From Martelella endophytica (GTDB lineage Bacteria > Pseudomonadota > Alphaproteobacteria > Rhizobiales > Rhizobiaceae), in NCBI RefSeq assembly GCF_000960975.1, contig NZ_CP010803.1, positions 1,092,001-1,156,000 of the forward strand: 64,000 bases of DNA, read 5' to 3'. The notes under the pieces are model-generated. The model was given only the letters and a program-made list of their open reading frames with translations. It was not told where the DNA came from and searched no databases. Shown piece after piece: positions 1-8,418 of this stretch (positions are counted from its first letter, which is position 1; every line of letters begins with the position of its first letter). A program made the position numbers and the translations under genes.

Positions 1-1
1 G

Positions 2-36
2 AAGGCGGCATCTCGCGATGCCGCCTTTCTTGTTTC
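2..36 (+). terminator. Rho-independent terminator of a gene upstream of the window
   Basis: A perfect 10-bp stem (2-11 with 18-27) around a 6-nt loop is followed by a T-rich tract. It probably ends a plus-strand gene lying before position 1. Confidence 0.6.
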
Positions 37-172
37 ATTGCTGGCGGAACCGTCTCGGCAAAGCTTGGCGCCTTTACGCTGGAGGCCTATATCTGGCGGG
101 TCACTTTCCTGCAGAATGGCGCCGCCCGGTGCGCCGGCCCTGTCTCGCTTTCATTGCGCAAAGGCATTTTTC

Positions 173-769
173 ATGACCGACTCCAACCACCGCCATTCCG
201 AATATCCGATCGACCCGCTGTTTCTGAACCGCTGGGCGCCGCGCGCCTTTGATGGCCAGCCCATGCCGAAAGCGGACTTTCTCACCATCCTCGATGCCGC
301 CCATTGGGCGCCCTCTTCGGGCAACGGCCAGCCATGGCGGTTCGTCTATGCGCTGCGCGGTACGGATGGCTTCGATGATGCCGTCGGGCTGCTGATGGAT
401 GGCAACCAGGTCTGGGCGGGAAATGCCTCGGCACTGGTCTTCGTCATTTCACACGCCAAGCGGAAAAGCCGGGACGGCACTCTTGTCGACAACGCAACGC
501 ATGCCTTCGACAGCGGTGCGGCCTGGATGGCGGCGGCCCTGCAGGCCAAGCTGATGGGTTACGAGACCCATGGCATGGCCGGCATCCACAAGGACAGGAT
601 CGCGGAGCATTACGGCATTCCCGCCGACTACGCGGTCAACATGGCCTTCGTCGTCGGCAAATATGGCCACAAGGAAACCCTGCCCAAACCGCTTCGCGAA
701 CGCGAGGTGCAGAGCACACGCAAGGCACTGGCCGAGGTCGCATTCGAGGGCAGTTTCACGGCGGATTGA
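173..769 (+). CDS. Nitroreductase-family FMN oxidoreductase
   Basis: 198 residues. Nitroreductase-family proteins are cytoplasmic FMN-dependent homodimers that reduce nitro, quinone or flavin substrates with NAD(P)H. The sequence shows the family N-terminal pattern with Arg and Ser near the flavin (RWAPRAFDGQP at 20-30, APSSGNGQPWRF at 46-57) and the C-terminal GKYG segment. The frame is open back to 38, but the ATG at 173 is preferred because it has an A-rich purine ribosome site about 7 nt upstream and gives the normal family length. The next 160 bases hold only the promoter region of the following gene. The physiological substrate cannot be told from sequence. Confidence 0.85.
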   Translation: MTDSNHRHSEYPIDPLFLNRWAPRAFDGQPMPKADFLTILDAAHWAPSSGNGQPWRFVYALRGTDGFDDAVGLLMDGNQVWAGNASALVFVISHAKRKSRDGTLVDNATHAFDSGAAWMAAALQAKLMGYETHGMAGIHKDRIAEHYGIPADYAVNMAFVVGKYGHKETLPKPLREREVQSTRKALAEVAFEGSFTAD

Positions 770-929
770 TCTCTCATTTGGCAAAACTGATCGCCATTTC
801 CAAATTTCGCCTTGTTTGACATGAATCATCCAAGCACTTCCGATTTACACTTGAAGCCAAACCTTGGGATTTCCATATCGTGATCATCGGCGGTTTGTTT
901 CGCCGAAGTAAAGCGAGGAAGAGACTGAG

Positions 930-1367
930 ATGAACGAGACCGCATTGCTGCGTCCGGCGTGGACGCCACTTACGATCGCGCTGATGGTCGTCGGGTTTAT
1001 CGTTTTCTGGCCGCTCGGGCTGGTCATGCTCGCCTACATCATCTGGGGCGATCGGCTGAACATGAACCGCAGCGAATGGAAGCGTTCCGCGGGCCGTGCG
1101 TTCGGCTCCTGCCGCCGCAGCATGAAGGATAGCATGCGACAGGCCGACGATCGTATGTCGTCGACCGGCAACGCCGCCTTCGATGAGTGGCGTCGCAGCG
1201 AGATGCAGCGCATCGACGAAGAGCGGCGCAAGCTCGACGAGATGCGTGCTGAATTCGACCGCTACACGGACGAGCTCAGGAAGGCGCGCGACCGTGAGGA
1301 ATTCGACCGCTTCATGCGGGAGCGCAACAACACCGGCTTCGGCGGCACCCCTGCGCCGGAAGCATAA
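930..1367 (+). CDS. DUF2852 membrane protein
   Basis: 145 residues. One hydrophobic segment (about 13-40) anchors it in the inner membrane. The rest is a highly charged, Arg/Glu-rich helix (about 85-135) that looks coiled-coil. The composition and layout match the DUF2852 family common in Hyphomicrobiales, whose function is unknown. A purine-rich ribosome site (AGGAAGAG) precedes the ATG. The gene stands alone and is followed by a strong terminator. Confidence 0.8.
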   Translation: MNETALLRPAWTPLTIALMVVGFIVFWPLGLVMLAYIIWGDRLNMNRSEWKRSAGRAFGSCRRSMKDSMRQADDRMSSTGNAAFDEWRRSEMQRIDEERRKLDEMRAEFDRYTDELRKARDREEFDRFMRERNNTGFGGTPAPEA

Positions 1368-1407
1368 GAGTGAAGACACTTACGACGGTTTGACCTCCGT
1401 TAGGTTC

Positions 1408-1447
1408 CCGGCATTGCCTTTCCCCCAGGGCGGTGCCGGTTTTTTTG
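1408..1447 (+). terminator. Rho-independent terminator after the DUF2852 gene
   Basis: An 11-bp stem (1408-1418 with 1429-1439, two G-U pairs) is followed directly by a run of seven T. It ends the transcript of the DUF2852 gene and separates it from the metallopeptidase gene. Confidence 0.8.
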
Positions 1448-1505
1448 TGCGGTTTTGGCCCGGCAATGCTGGCGCAACGCCGCCAATGGCTGTACCGCTT
1501 CACTC

Positions 1506-2246
1506 ATGAAATTCCTCAAACGACCCCGGACCGCGGAAGACAAGAGCGTGATCGAGCTTGGCGAGCGGCGCCTGCCGCTGACCGTGCGCACCAATGCGCG
1601 CGCCCGGCGGATGACGCTGAAGATCGAGCCCGGCGGACACGGCGTCAGCCTCACCGTGCCGCCGGGCCTCGCCCGCCACGAGGTCGACGGCTTCCTGCGC
1701 CGCCATCACGACTGGCTCATGGACCGCGTCGGCCGGCTAGCCGATCGCGGCATCACGGTCGAGGACGGCTGTAGCTTGCCGGTGCTTGGCGAGCCGCATG
1801 TCGTGCGCCACAGCGGCCGCCTCAGGGGCCTCACCGAAAGCCGTGTGGAGGATGGCGTGCGGGTCCTGCTTGTCAGCGGGCCGCCGGAGGCGACCGGCCG
1901 GCGTGTCGCAGAGCATCTGAAGAAAGAGGCAAAGCGCATCCTGACCGATCGCGCCGCCTTCCACGCCGCTGCCAGCGGCAAGGCCTTCAAGACGATCACC
2001 TTCAAGGATACCCGCAGCCGCTGGGGCTCGTGTTCTTCGGCCGGAAATCTCAATTTCTCGTGGCGCCTTGCCATGGCACCGCCCTATGTCATTGACTATC
2101 TTGCAGCTCATGAGGTCGCGCATCTGACGGAGATGAACCACGGGCCGCGCTTCTGGGCGCTTTGCCGCAAGCTTTGCCCGCGCACCGAGGAAGCGCGCGC
2201 CTGGCTGAAGGCCGAGGGTTCATTCCTGCATGCCGTCCGGTTCTGA
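1506..2246 (+). CDS. YgjP-like (SprT-fold) zinc metallopeptidase
   Basis: 246 residues. It belongs to the YgjP/DUF45 family of small zincin-like metalloproteins. The zinc motif HEVAH is at 202-206 and the third ligand is in NHGPRFW (His212). The family signature TRSRWGSCS is at 169-177. The N-terminal half is a beta-rich domain with many Arg residues. The frame is open from 1455, but the ATG at 1506 gives the usual family start. It lies 63 bases before trpF on the same strand. Its cellular substrate is unknown; a DNA-protein crosslink role is only a loose analogy with SprT. Confidence 0.85.
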   Translation: MKFLKRPRTAEDKSVIELGERRLPLTVRTNARARRMTLKIEPGGHGVSLTVPPGLARHEVDGFLRRHHDWLMDRVGRLADRGITVEDGCSLPVLGEPHVVRHSGRLRGLTESRVEDGVRVLLVSGPPEATGRRVAEHLKKEAKRILTDRAAFHAAASGKAFKTITFKDTRSRWGSCSSAGNLNFSWRLAMAPPYVIDYLAAHEVAHLTEMNHGPRFWALCRKLCPRTEEARAWLKAEGSFLHAVRF

Positions 2247-2309
2247 GGGCCGGCAAAACGTGAAGATGAGGCGGTCGCGACTGACGCGACGATATGATAA
2301 GAAACGGAC

Positions 2310-2972
2310 ATGAAACGGCCAGACATCAAGATTTGCGGCATTTCGCGCACCGAGACCCTCGACCACGTCATCCGGCGCGGCGCGAGCCATGTGGGCTTCA
2401 TCTTCTTCGAGAAGAGCCCGCGCCATGTCGAGCCTGATGTCGCCGCCGACCTGATCGCCCATGTCCGCGGCCGGGCAAAGACGGTGGCCGTCACCGTGAA
2501 TGCCGATAACGACCTGCTTGAGGAAATCGTCTACGCGGCGCGCCCCGACATGCTGCAGCTCCATGGCCATGAAAGCGCCGAGCGGGTGGTGACGGTCAAG
2601 GCGCTGTTCGGCCTTCCGGTGATCAAGGCGCTTTCGGTGCGCAGCGAAGCCGACCTTGCCATGATCGAGGAATATCGCGGTGTCGCCGATCGAATGCTGC
2701 TCGATGCCAAGCCGCCGGCCGGTGCCGACCTTCCCGGCGGAAACGGCGTTACCTTTGATTGGCGCTTGCTTGAAGCCATGGACCCGACTATCCCTTATTT
2801 CCTGTCCGGCGGGCTGAATTCCGAAAATGTCGCCGAGGCGCTTGCCGTCACGGGTGCGCCAGGGCTCGACATGTCGTCTGGCGTCGAAAGCGCGCCCGGC
2901 ATCAAGGACCCCGCCCGGATCGATGCCTTTTTTGATGCTGTCGAAGCGGCTCTGTCGCTGAAGACGGCCTGA
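2310..2972 (+). CDS. trpF: Phosphoribosylanthranilate isomerase
   Basis: 220 residues, a single TIM barrel catalysing the Amadori rearrangement of phosphoribosylanthranilate to CdRP in tryptophan synthesis. The general base is Cys9 in the KICGI motif and the general acid is Asp187 in GLDMSSGVE. The phosphate-binding GNGVTFDW segment is at 144-151 and the SGG loop is near 166-168. It is the first gene of trpF-trpB-(small gene)-trpA, 12 bases before trpB, an arrangement typical of alphaproteobacteria. Confidence 0.97.
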   Translation: MKRPDIKICGISRTETLDHVIRRGASHVGFIFFEKSPRHVEPDVAADLIAHVRGRAKTVAVTVNADNDLLEEIVYAARPDMLQLHGHESAERVVTVKALFGLPVIKALSVRSEADLAMIEEYRGVADRMLLDAKPPAGADLPGGNGVTFDWRLLEAMDPTIPYFLSGGLNSENVAEALAVTGAPGLDMSSGVESAPGIKDPARIDAFFDAVEAALSLKTA

Positions 2973-2984
2973 TGGAGAATGATC

Positions 2985-4205
2985 GTGAACGAGACGCCGA
3001 AACCGAATTCCTTCCGATCCGGACCTGACGACAGCGGCCTCTTCGGCATTTTCGGCGGCCGCTTCGTCGCCGAAACGCTGATGCCGCTCATCCTCGACCT
3101 TGAGGCCGAATGGGAAAAGGCGAAGAACGATCCGGCCTTCCAGGCGGAGCTCAAATCGCTCGGCAAGCACTATATCGGCCGGCCGAGCCCGATCTATTAC
3201 GCCGAGCGGCTTTCCGAGCATCTCGGCGGCGCCAAGATCTATTTCAAGCGCGAGGAGCTGAACCACACCGGCTCGCACAAGATCAACAACTGCATCGGCC
3301 AGATCCTGCTCGCCAAGCGCATGGGCAAGACCCGGATCATTGCCGAGACCGGTGCCGGCCAGCACGGCGTGGCGTCTGCCACCGTCGCCGCCCGCTTCGG
3401 CCTGCCCTGCGTCGTCTACATGGGCGCCACCGATGTCGAGCGCCAGGCGCCGAACGTGTTCCGCATGAAGCTGCTTGGTGCAGAGGTGAAGCCTGTGACG
3501 GCCGGCCACGGCACGCTGAAGGACGCGATGAACGAGGCGTTGCGCGACTGGGTCACCAATGTCGAGGACACCTATTACCTGATCGGCACGGCCGCCGGCC
3601 CGCATCCCTATCCGGAAATGGTGCGCGACTTCCAGTCGGTGATCGGCACGGAAGCCCGCGAACAGATCCTCGAGGCCGAAGGCCGGCTGCCGGATCTCGT
3701 CATCGCTGCCGTGGGCGGCGGTTCGAACGCGATCGGCATCTTCCATCCCTTCCTCGATGACGCCGATGTCAAGATCGTCGGTGTCGAGGCCGGCGGGCGC
3801 GGGCTCAATGGCGAGGAACACTGCGCCTCGCTGACGGCCGGCTCGCCTGGCGTGCTGCATGGCAACCGCACCTATCTGCTGCAGAACGAGGACGGCCAGA
3901 TCAAGGAAGGTCACTCGATTTCGGCCGGCCTCGACTATCCGGGCATCGGCCCGGAGCACTCCTGGCTCAACGATATCGGTCGCGTCGACTATGTGCCGAT
4001 CCTCGACGACGAGGCGCTGGAGGCATTCCAGCTGATGACGAGGCTCGAAGGCATCATTCCGGCGCTTGAGGCAAGCCACGCGATCGCCGAAATCGTCAAG
4101 CGCGCGCCGCAGATGGGCAAGGACGAGATCATCCTCGCCAATCTTTCCGGCCGCGGCGACAAGGACGTGCATACCGTGGGCAAGCTTCTCGGCATGGAGA
4201 TGTAA
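2985..4205 (+). CDS. trpB: Tryptophan synthase beta chain
   Basis: 406 residues. PLP enzyme that condenses indole with serine in the alpha2-beta2 complex with TrpA. The Schiff-base lysine is Lys99 in HTGSHKINN and the phosphate-binding loop is GGGSNAIG. Two starts compete: ATG at 2979 touches the GGAG ribosome site (2974-2977), whereas GTG at 2985 sits 7 nt from it. GTG also gives the N-terminus NETPKPNSF known from rhizobial TrpB, so it was chosen. Confidence 0.96.
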   Translation: MNETPKPNSFRSGPDDSGLFGIFGGRFVAETLMPLILDLEAEWEKAKNDPAFQAELKSLGKHYIGRPSPIYYAERLSEHLGGAKIYFKREELNHTGSHKINNCIGQILLAKRMGKTRIIAETGAGQHGVASATVAARFGLPCVVYMGATDVERQAPNVFRMKLLGAEVKPVTAGHGTLKDAMNEALRDWVTNVEDTYYLIGTAAGPHPYPEMVRDFQSVIGTEAREQILEAEGRLPDLVIAAVGGGSNAIGIFHPFLDDADVKIVGVEAGGRGLNGEEHCASLTAGSPGVLHGNRTYLLQNEDGQIKEGHSISAGLDYPGIGPEHSWLNDIGRVDYVPILDDEALEAFQLMTRLEGIIPALEASHAIAEIVKRAPQMGKDEIILANLSGRGDKDVHTVGKLLGMEM

Positions 4206-4207
4206 GC

Positions 4208-4486
4208 ATGTCGCGGGAGGAAACCATCGAGGAGATGGCCGAACTCGCGGAAGCGCTGTTCGAAATCATCGAGGAAGAAGACGGCACCAAGGACGAGCTC
4301 AGGCGCGCCGTGATCGAGGGGCTGGCGCATCAGAACCTGTTCAATATCGAGCTTGTCGCCGCGCTGAACACGCTCGCATCCGGTGGCAACGCCACGGCCG
4401 AGATCGACAGCCTCGTCCTGAACATGAAGGCGGTGCACAAGTCGCTGGTCAAGGCGATCACGGCCTGGTCGGAAGCAGACGAGTAG
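4208..4486 (+). CDS. Small acidic protein encoded between trpB and trpA
   Basis: 92 residues, very acidic and predicted helical, with no signal peptide or membrane segment. It starts 2 bases after the trpB stop, so it is translationally tied to trpB and lies inside the trp operon. I do not recognise the family. A role as a partner of the tryptophan synthase complex is possible from position only. Codon use and the tight spacing support a real gene. Confidence 0.7.
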   Translation: MSREETIEEMAELAEALFEIIEEEDGTKDELRRAVIEGLAHQNLFNIELVAALNTLASGGNATAEIDSLVLNMKAVHKSLVKAITAWSEADE

Positions 4487-4521
4487 ACGGAATTCGCATC
4501 GAAGATGCCACGGAGTTGAGT

Positions 4522-5361
4522 ATGACCGAACGTATGGAAAAACGCTTTGCCGCATTGAAGGCCGAGGGCCGGCCGGCGCTGATCACCTATTTCATGGGCG
4601 GCGATCCGGATTTCGACACCTCGCTTCAGATCATGAAGGCGCTGCCAAAGGCGGGCGCGGATGTGATCGAGCTTGGCATGCCATTTTCCGATCCGATGGC
4701 AGATGGCCCCGCGATCCAGATGGCCGGCCTGAGGGCACTGAAGGGTGGCCAGACGCTGGTGAAGACCCTCGACCTCGCCCGGCAATTCCGCAAGACCGAC
4801 GCCGATACGCCGATCGTGATGATGGGCTATTACAATCCGATCTATATCCATGGCGTCGACGCCTTCATCGAAGATGCGCTCGATGCCGGCATTGACGGCC
4901 TGATCATCGTCGACCTGCCGCCGGAGATGGATGAGGAACTCTGCACCCCGGCGCTGGCCAAGGGCCTGAACTTCATTCGCCTGGCCACGCCGACGACGGA
5001 TGAAAAGCGCCTGCCGACGGTGCTGAACAATACGTCGGGCTTCGTCTACTATGTCTCGATGAACGGCATCACCGGCTCGGCGCTGCCGGATACCTCGAAG
5101 ATCGGCGCCGCTGTCGCCCGCATCAAGGCGCATACGGACCTGCCGGTCTGCGTCGGCTTTGGCGTCAAGACGGCGGAGCATGCGCGCATCATCGGCGCGG
5201 CGGCCGATGGCGTTGTTGTCGGTACCGCGGTGGTCAACCAGATTGCCGGCAGCCTCGATGCGAACGGCAAGGGCGGCAAGGACACGGTTGATGCGGTGGC
5301 CACTTTCGTGCGTGGGCTCTCGAGTGGCGTGCGTGACGCCCGGCTTGCGGCGGCGGAGTAA
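4522..5361 (+). CDS. trpA: Tryptophan synthase alpha chain
   Basis: 279 residues, TIM barrel that cleaves indole-3-glycerol phosphate to indole and G3P. Catalytic Glu50 ([11 protein letters not shown]) and Asp61 (ADGP) correspond to Glu49 and Asp60 of the Salmonella enzyme. The C-terminal half has the glycine-rich phosphate site (GFGVKT). The frame is open from 4066, but the earlier part overlaps trpB and the small gene. The ATG at 4522 gives the family N-terminus. Confidence 0.97.
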   Translation: MTERMEKRFAALKAEGRPALITYFMGGDPDFDTSLQIMKALPKAGADVIELGMPFSDPMADGPAIQMAGLRALKGGQTLVKTLDLARQFRKTDADTPIVMMGYYNPIYIHGVDAFIEDALDAGIDGLIIVDLPPEMDEELCTPALAKGLNFIRLATPTTDEKRLPTVLNNTSGFVYYVSMNGITGSALPDTSKIGAAVARIKAHTDLPVCVGFGVKTAEHARIIGAAADGVVVGTAVVNQIAGSLDANGKGGKDTVDAVATFVRGLSSGVRDARLAAAE

Positions 5362-5470
5362 ATCTGGCACACGGCAGGCCATTGATGCACGGCGGCGGGG
5401 ATCCCGCTGTCGCGTGCGTAGATAAAAGAAGCATTTCCGTCGCGAGACGGCAAAGCAGGAGGTTCTTTTG

Positions 5471-6403
5471 GTGAACTGGATTACAAATTACGTTCGGCCG
5501 CGGATCAATTCCATGTTCGGCCGCCGTGAGGTTCCCGAGAATTTGTGGATCAAGTGCCCCGAGACAGGGGCCATGGTGTTTCACACGGACCTCGAGGAAA
5601 ACAAGTGGGTCATCCCCTCCTCCGGCTTCCATATGAAGATGCCGGCGCGCGCGCGGCTTGCCGATCTCTTCGATGGCGGCGTCTACGAGGACCTGCCGCA
5701 GCCGAAGGTGGCGCAGGACCCGCTGAAGTTCCGCGATTCCAAGAAATATGCCGACCGTCTGAAGGAAAATCGGGCGAAGACCGACCAGGAAGACACGATC
5801 ATCGCCGGCATCGGCGAATTGCAGGGTCTGAAACTCGTCGGCGTCGTCCATGAGTTCAAGTTTCTCGGTGGTTCGCTGGGCATGGCTGCCGGCGAGGCGA
5901 TCATCCAGGCCTTCGACCGTGCGCTTGCCGAAAAATGCCCTCTGGTGATCTTCCCGGCATCGGGCGGCGCGCGCATGCAAGAAGGCATCCTGTCGCTGAT
6001 GCAGATGCCGCGCGTGACCGTGATGGTGGAAATGATGCGCGAGGCGAGCCTGCCCTATATCGTCGTGCTCACCAATCCGACAACGGGCGGCGTTTCCGCT
6101 TCCTACGCGATGCTGGGTGATCTGCACATTGCCGAACCCGGCGCGGAGATCGGCTTTGCCGGCCGCCGTGTCATCGAGCAGACGATCCGCGAACAGCTTC
6201 CGGACGGCTTCCAGACGGCGGAATATCTCCTCGACCACGGCATGGTCGACATGGTGGTCAAGCGTCACGATATCCCCGCCACGCTGGCGCGGGTGCTGAA
6301 GATCATGACCGGCGTGCCCGGCACGGCCGCCAGCGCACTGCTTGAGCCGCCGCATCACCCGGTCCCGGCGGAAGCGGGCGCCGAAGTGCCCGCCGCCCCC
6401 TGA
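5471..6403 (+). CDS. accD: Acetyl-CoA carboxylase carboxyltransferase subunit beta, zinc ribbon degenerate
   Basis: 310 residues. With AccA it transfers the carboxyl group from biotin to acetyl-CoA, the first step of fatty-acid synthesis. The crotonase-fold carboxyltransferase domain is intact ([36 protein letters not shown]). The N-terminal zinc ribbon of E. coli AccD (four Cys) is degenerate: only Cys29 remains and the other three positions read Thr, Ile and Ser. GTG at 5471 was chosen over TTG at 5468: it lies 8 nt from AGGAGG (5457-5462) and gives the rhizobial N-terminus NWITNYVRP. The order accD-folC after trpA is usual. Confidence 0.95.
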   Translation: MNWITNYVRPRINSMFGRREVPENLWIKCPETGAMVFHTDLEENKWVIPSSGFHMKMPARARLADLFDGGVYEDLPQPKVAQDPLKFRDSKKYADRLKENRAKTDQEDTIIAGIGELQGLKLVGVVHEFKFLGGSLGMAAGEAIIQAFDRALAEKCPLVIFPASGGARMQEGILSLMQMPRVTVMVEMMREASLPYIVVLTNPTTGGVSASYAMLGDLHIAEPGAEIGFAGRRVIEQTIREQLPDGFQTAEYLLDHGMVDMVVKRHDIPATLARVLKIMTGVPGTAASALLEPPHHPVPAEAGAEVPAAP

Positions 6404-6557
6404 ACCGGGCCGCCCTTCCCGGCTGCCGGCGGCGTTCCGGCAGCAAGAAACCACGCAACGCCGGATAGCCGGGCGCCGGCAGCCCGGGCCACACGGCCCG
6501 GCGAAAGTGCCGCAGCAGATCAGCGGCGCTGCCTCGCGCCCGGAAACTGGAAACACC

Positions 6558-7901
6558 ATGCCTGACCAATCATTCGGCGCCGCCGAGCGGGTCATCGAAC
6601 ACCTGCTTCAGCTCCATCCCAAGGGCATCGACCTTTCGCTCGACAGGATCGCCGTGCTCCTTGCCAAGCTCGGCAATCCGCATCTGTCGCTGCCGCCCGT
6701 TATCCACATTGCGGGCACCAACGGCAAGGGCTCGGCAAGCGCCTTTTCGCGCGCGCTGCTGGAGGCGGCGGGGCTGTCCGTTCATGTCCATTCCTCCCCC
6801 CACCTCGTCCACTGGCACGAGCGCTTCCGCATCGGTGGGCCCGGCGGCGCCAGCGCTTTTGTCGATGATGCTCTCCTCGCCGAAACCCTGCGCCGTGTCG
6901 AAGCGGCGAATGCCGGTGTCAAGGCGACGGTGTTCGAGCTGCTGACGGCCGCGGCCTTCGTGCTGTTTGCCGATATTCCAGCCGACGCGGTCATTCTCGA
7001 AGTCGGCCTCGGTGGCCGTTTCGACGCGACCAACATCATCGAAAAGCCCGCGGTTTCGGTCGTCATGCCGATCTCGCTCGATCATCAGGCCTATCTCGGC
7101 GACAAGGTCGAGCTGATTGCCGCGGAAAAGGCGGGGATCATGAAACCTGGCGTGCCGGTGGTCATCGGCCAGCAGGATTTTGAGGCTGCCGAAGAGGTGC
7201 TGATTGCCACCGCCGACCGGCTCGGCTGTCCGCTGCATCTCTACGGGCAGGATTTTTCCGCGCATGAGGAGCATGGCCGGCTGGTCTATCAGGATGGCGA
7301 TGGCCTGCTCGATCTGCCGCTGCCGGCCCTGCCCGGTCGCCACCAGTATGCCAATGCGGCGGCGGCGATCGCGGCGGTCAAGGCTGCCGGATTTTCGGTC
7401 GACGAGCATGCTGTCGAACAGGCGATGCTGAACGTGTTCTGGCCGGCGCGCCTGCAGCGTCTGACCAGCGGAGAACTGGTGCAGCTTGCGCCGATCGGCT
7501 CCGAGATGTGGGTCGACGGCGGGCACAATCCCGGTGCCGGCGAGGTCATCGCCGAGGCGCTGGCGGGGTTCGAAGAACGCGATCCGCGGCCGCTCTTCCT
7601 GATCATCGGCATGATCAACACCAAGGATCCGTTCGGCTTCTTCGAGCATTTCGCCGGTCTCGCCCACTATGTCTACTGCGCCCCGATCCGGGGAACGGAA
7701 GCCACCATCGACCCGGTGGCGCTTGCGTCCTCCGCGGCCGATGCAGGGCTTTCGGCCGAGCCTGTGTCTTCGATTTCGGAAGCGCTCGAAGCCATCGCCT
7801 TCCGGCTGAAACCCGATCAGCCGGCCCCGCGCATCCTGATCGGCGGCTCGCTCTATTTTGCGGGAAATGCGCTGGCGGAGAACGGCACACCGCCGCTTTG
7901 A
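6558..7901 (+). CDS. folC: Bifunctional folylpolyglutamate synthase / dihydrofolate synthase
   Basis: 447 residues, Mur-ligase-like enzyme adding glutamate to dihydropteroate and folates using ATP. The P-loop is HIAGTNGKGSAS. The central domain shows EVGLGGRFDATN and SLDHQAYLGD, and the C-terminal domain has DGGHNPGA. The frame is open from 6342 into the accD end, but the ATG at 6558 gives the family start. It is co-directional with accD after about 150 bases. Confidence 0.95.
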   Translation: MPDQSFGAAERVIEHLLQLHPKGIDLSLDRIAVLLAKLGNPHLSLPPVIHIAGTNGKGSASAFSRALLEAAGLSVHVHSSPHLVHWHERFRIGGPGGASAFVDDALLAETLRRVEAANAGVKATVFELLTAAAFVLFADIPADAVILEVGLGGRFDATNIIEKPAVSVVMPISLDHQAYLGDKVELIAAEKAGIMKPGVPVVIGQQDFEAAEEVLIATADRLGCPLHLYGQDFSAHEEHGRLVYQDGDGLLDLPLPALPGRHQYANAAAAIAAVKAAGFSVDEHAVEQAMLNVFWPARLQRLTSGELVQLAPIGSEMWVDGGHNPGAGEVIAEALAGFEERDPRPLFLIIGMINTKDPFGFFEHFAGLAHYVYCAPIRGTEATIDPVALASSAADAGLSAEPVSSISEALEAIAFRLKPDQPAPRILIGGSLYFAGNALAENGTPPL

Positions 7902-8021
7902 TAGGCAGGCGTTCGGCCTCATGTGATGTTTCTGCATGGCTGCGTTGTGGCAAACGGCATTTCTGAATAGAAAGCAGTCCCTTATATACGTCTTGCAACA
8001 GATGGTTACAGGAGCAAGACA

Positions 8022-8174
8022 ATGGCTGCACATCGCAACGACCCGAACTTCGCCGGACAAACCCGTTCGCGCAACCCGATCGCCCGTTTCTCGCGTGGCG
8101 TTACCGATTTCTTCGATACCTACAACGAAGTCGTCGCAGAAGCCCGCAAGCGGTATCCCAACAGCTTCAAGTAA
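8022..8174 (+). CDS. Small basic protein of 50 residues
   Basis: A short reading frame with a clear ribosome site (GGAG at 8011-8014, 7 nt from ATG) and its own terminator downstream. The peptide is basic at the N-terminus (Arg-rich, RSRNPIARFSRG) and ends with an amphipathic helix (DFFDTYNEVVAEARKRYP). No signal peptide or membrane segment. I do not recognise a named family; it may be a conserved rhizobial orphan. The complete signal set (SD, ATG, stop, hairpin) is the main support. Confidence 0.65.
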   Translation: MAAHRNDPNFAGQTRSRNPIARFSRGVTDFFDTYNEVVAEARKRYPNSFK

Positions 8175-8229
8175 GTTTGCGGTAGCGGAAGAGGCCCAGG
8201 CCCCCGCGACCGACCCGATGTCCTTCCGT

Positions 8230-8262
8230 GCCCGGCCGCATGCGCGCCGGGCTTTGTGTTTT
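8230..8262 (+). terminator. Terminator of the 50-residue protein gene
   Basis: A GCCCGGC/GCCGGGC stem (8230-8236 with 8246-8252) is followed by a T-rich tail. It sits about 55 bases after the stop codon. Confidence 0.6.
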
Positions 8263-8344
8263 CTGAACGCTCTTCCACCCTGAAGACCGTGGTGTCGTGT
8301 AGGCGAATGCCGCCCTGACGCTCGGATCTGGCCATTGCCGATCG

Positions 8345-8378
8345 AAAAAGACCGGCTGGTGGGTGCCAGCCGGGTCTT
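8345..8378 (-). terminator. Terminator of opgG
   Basis: A 12-bp stem with one bulge (8348-8359 with 8366-8378). Read on the minus strand it ends in five T (8349-8345). It lies about 40 bases beyond the opgG stop. The rest of 8263-8418 shows nothing further. Confidence 0.65.
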
Positions 8379-8418
8379 CTGTTTTCGGATCGAAGGCCGC
8401 TTTGAAACCGCTTCGGAC

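Noticed and set aside
2220..4172. Open frame of 650 codons antisense to trpF-trpB
   Set aside because: It mirrors the high third-position GC of the real genes, has no recognisable domain and overlaps two certain genes.
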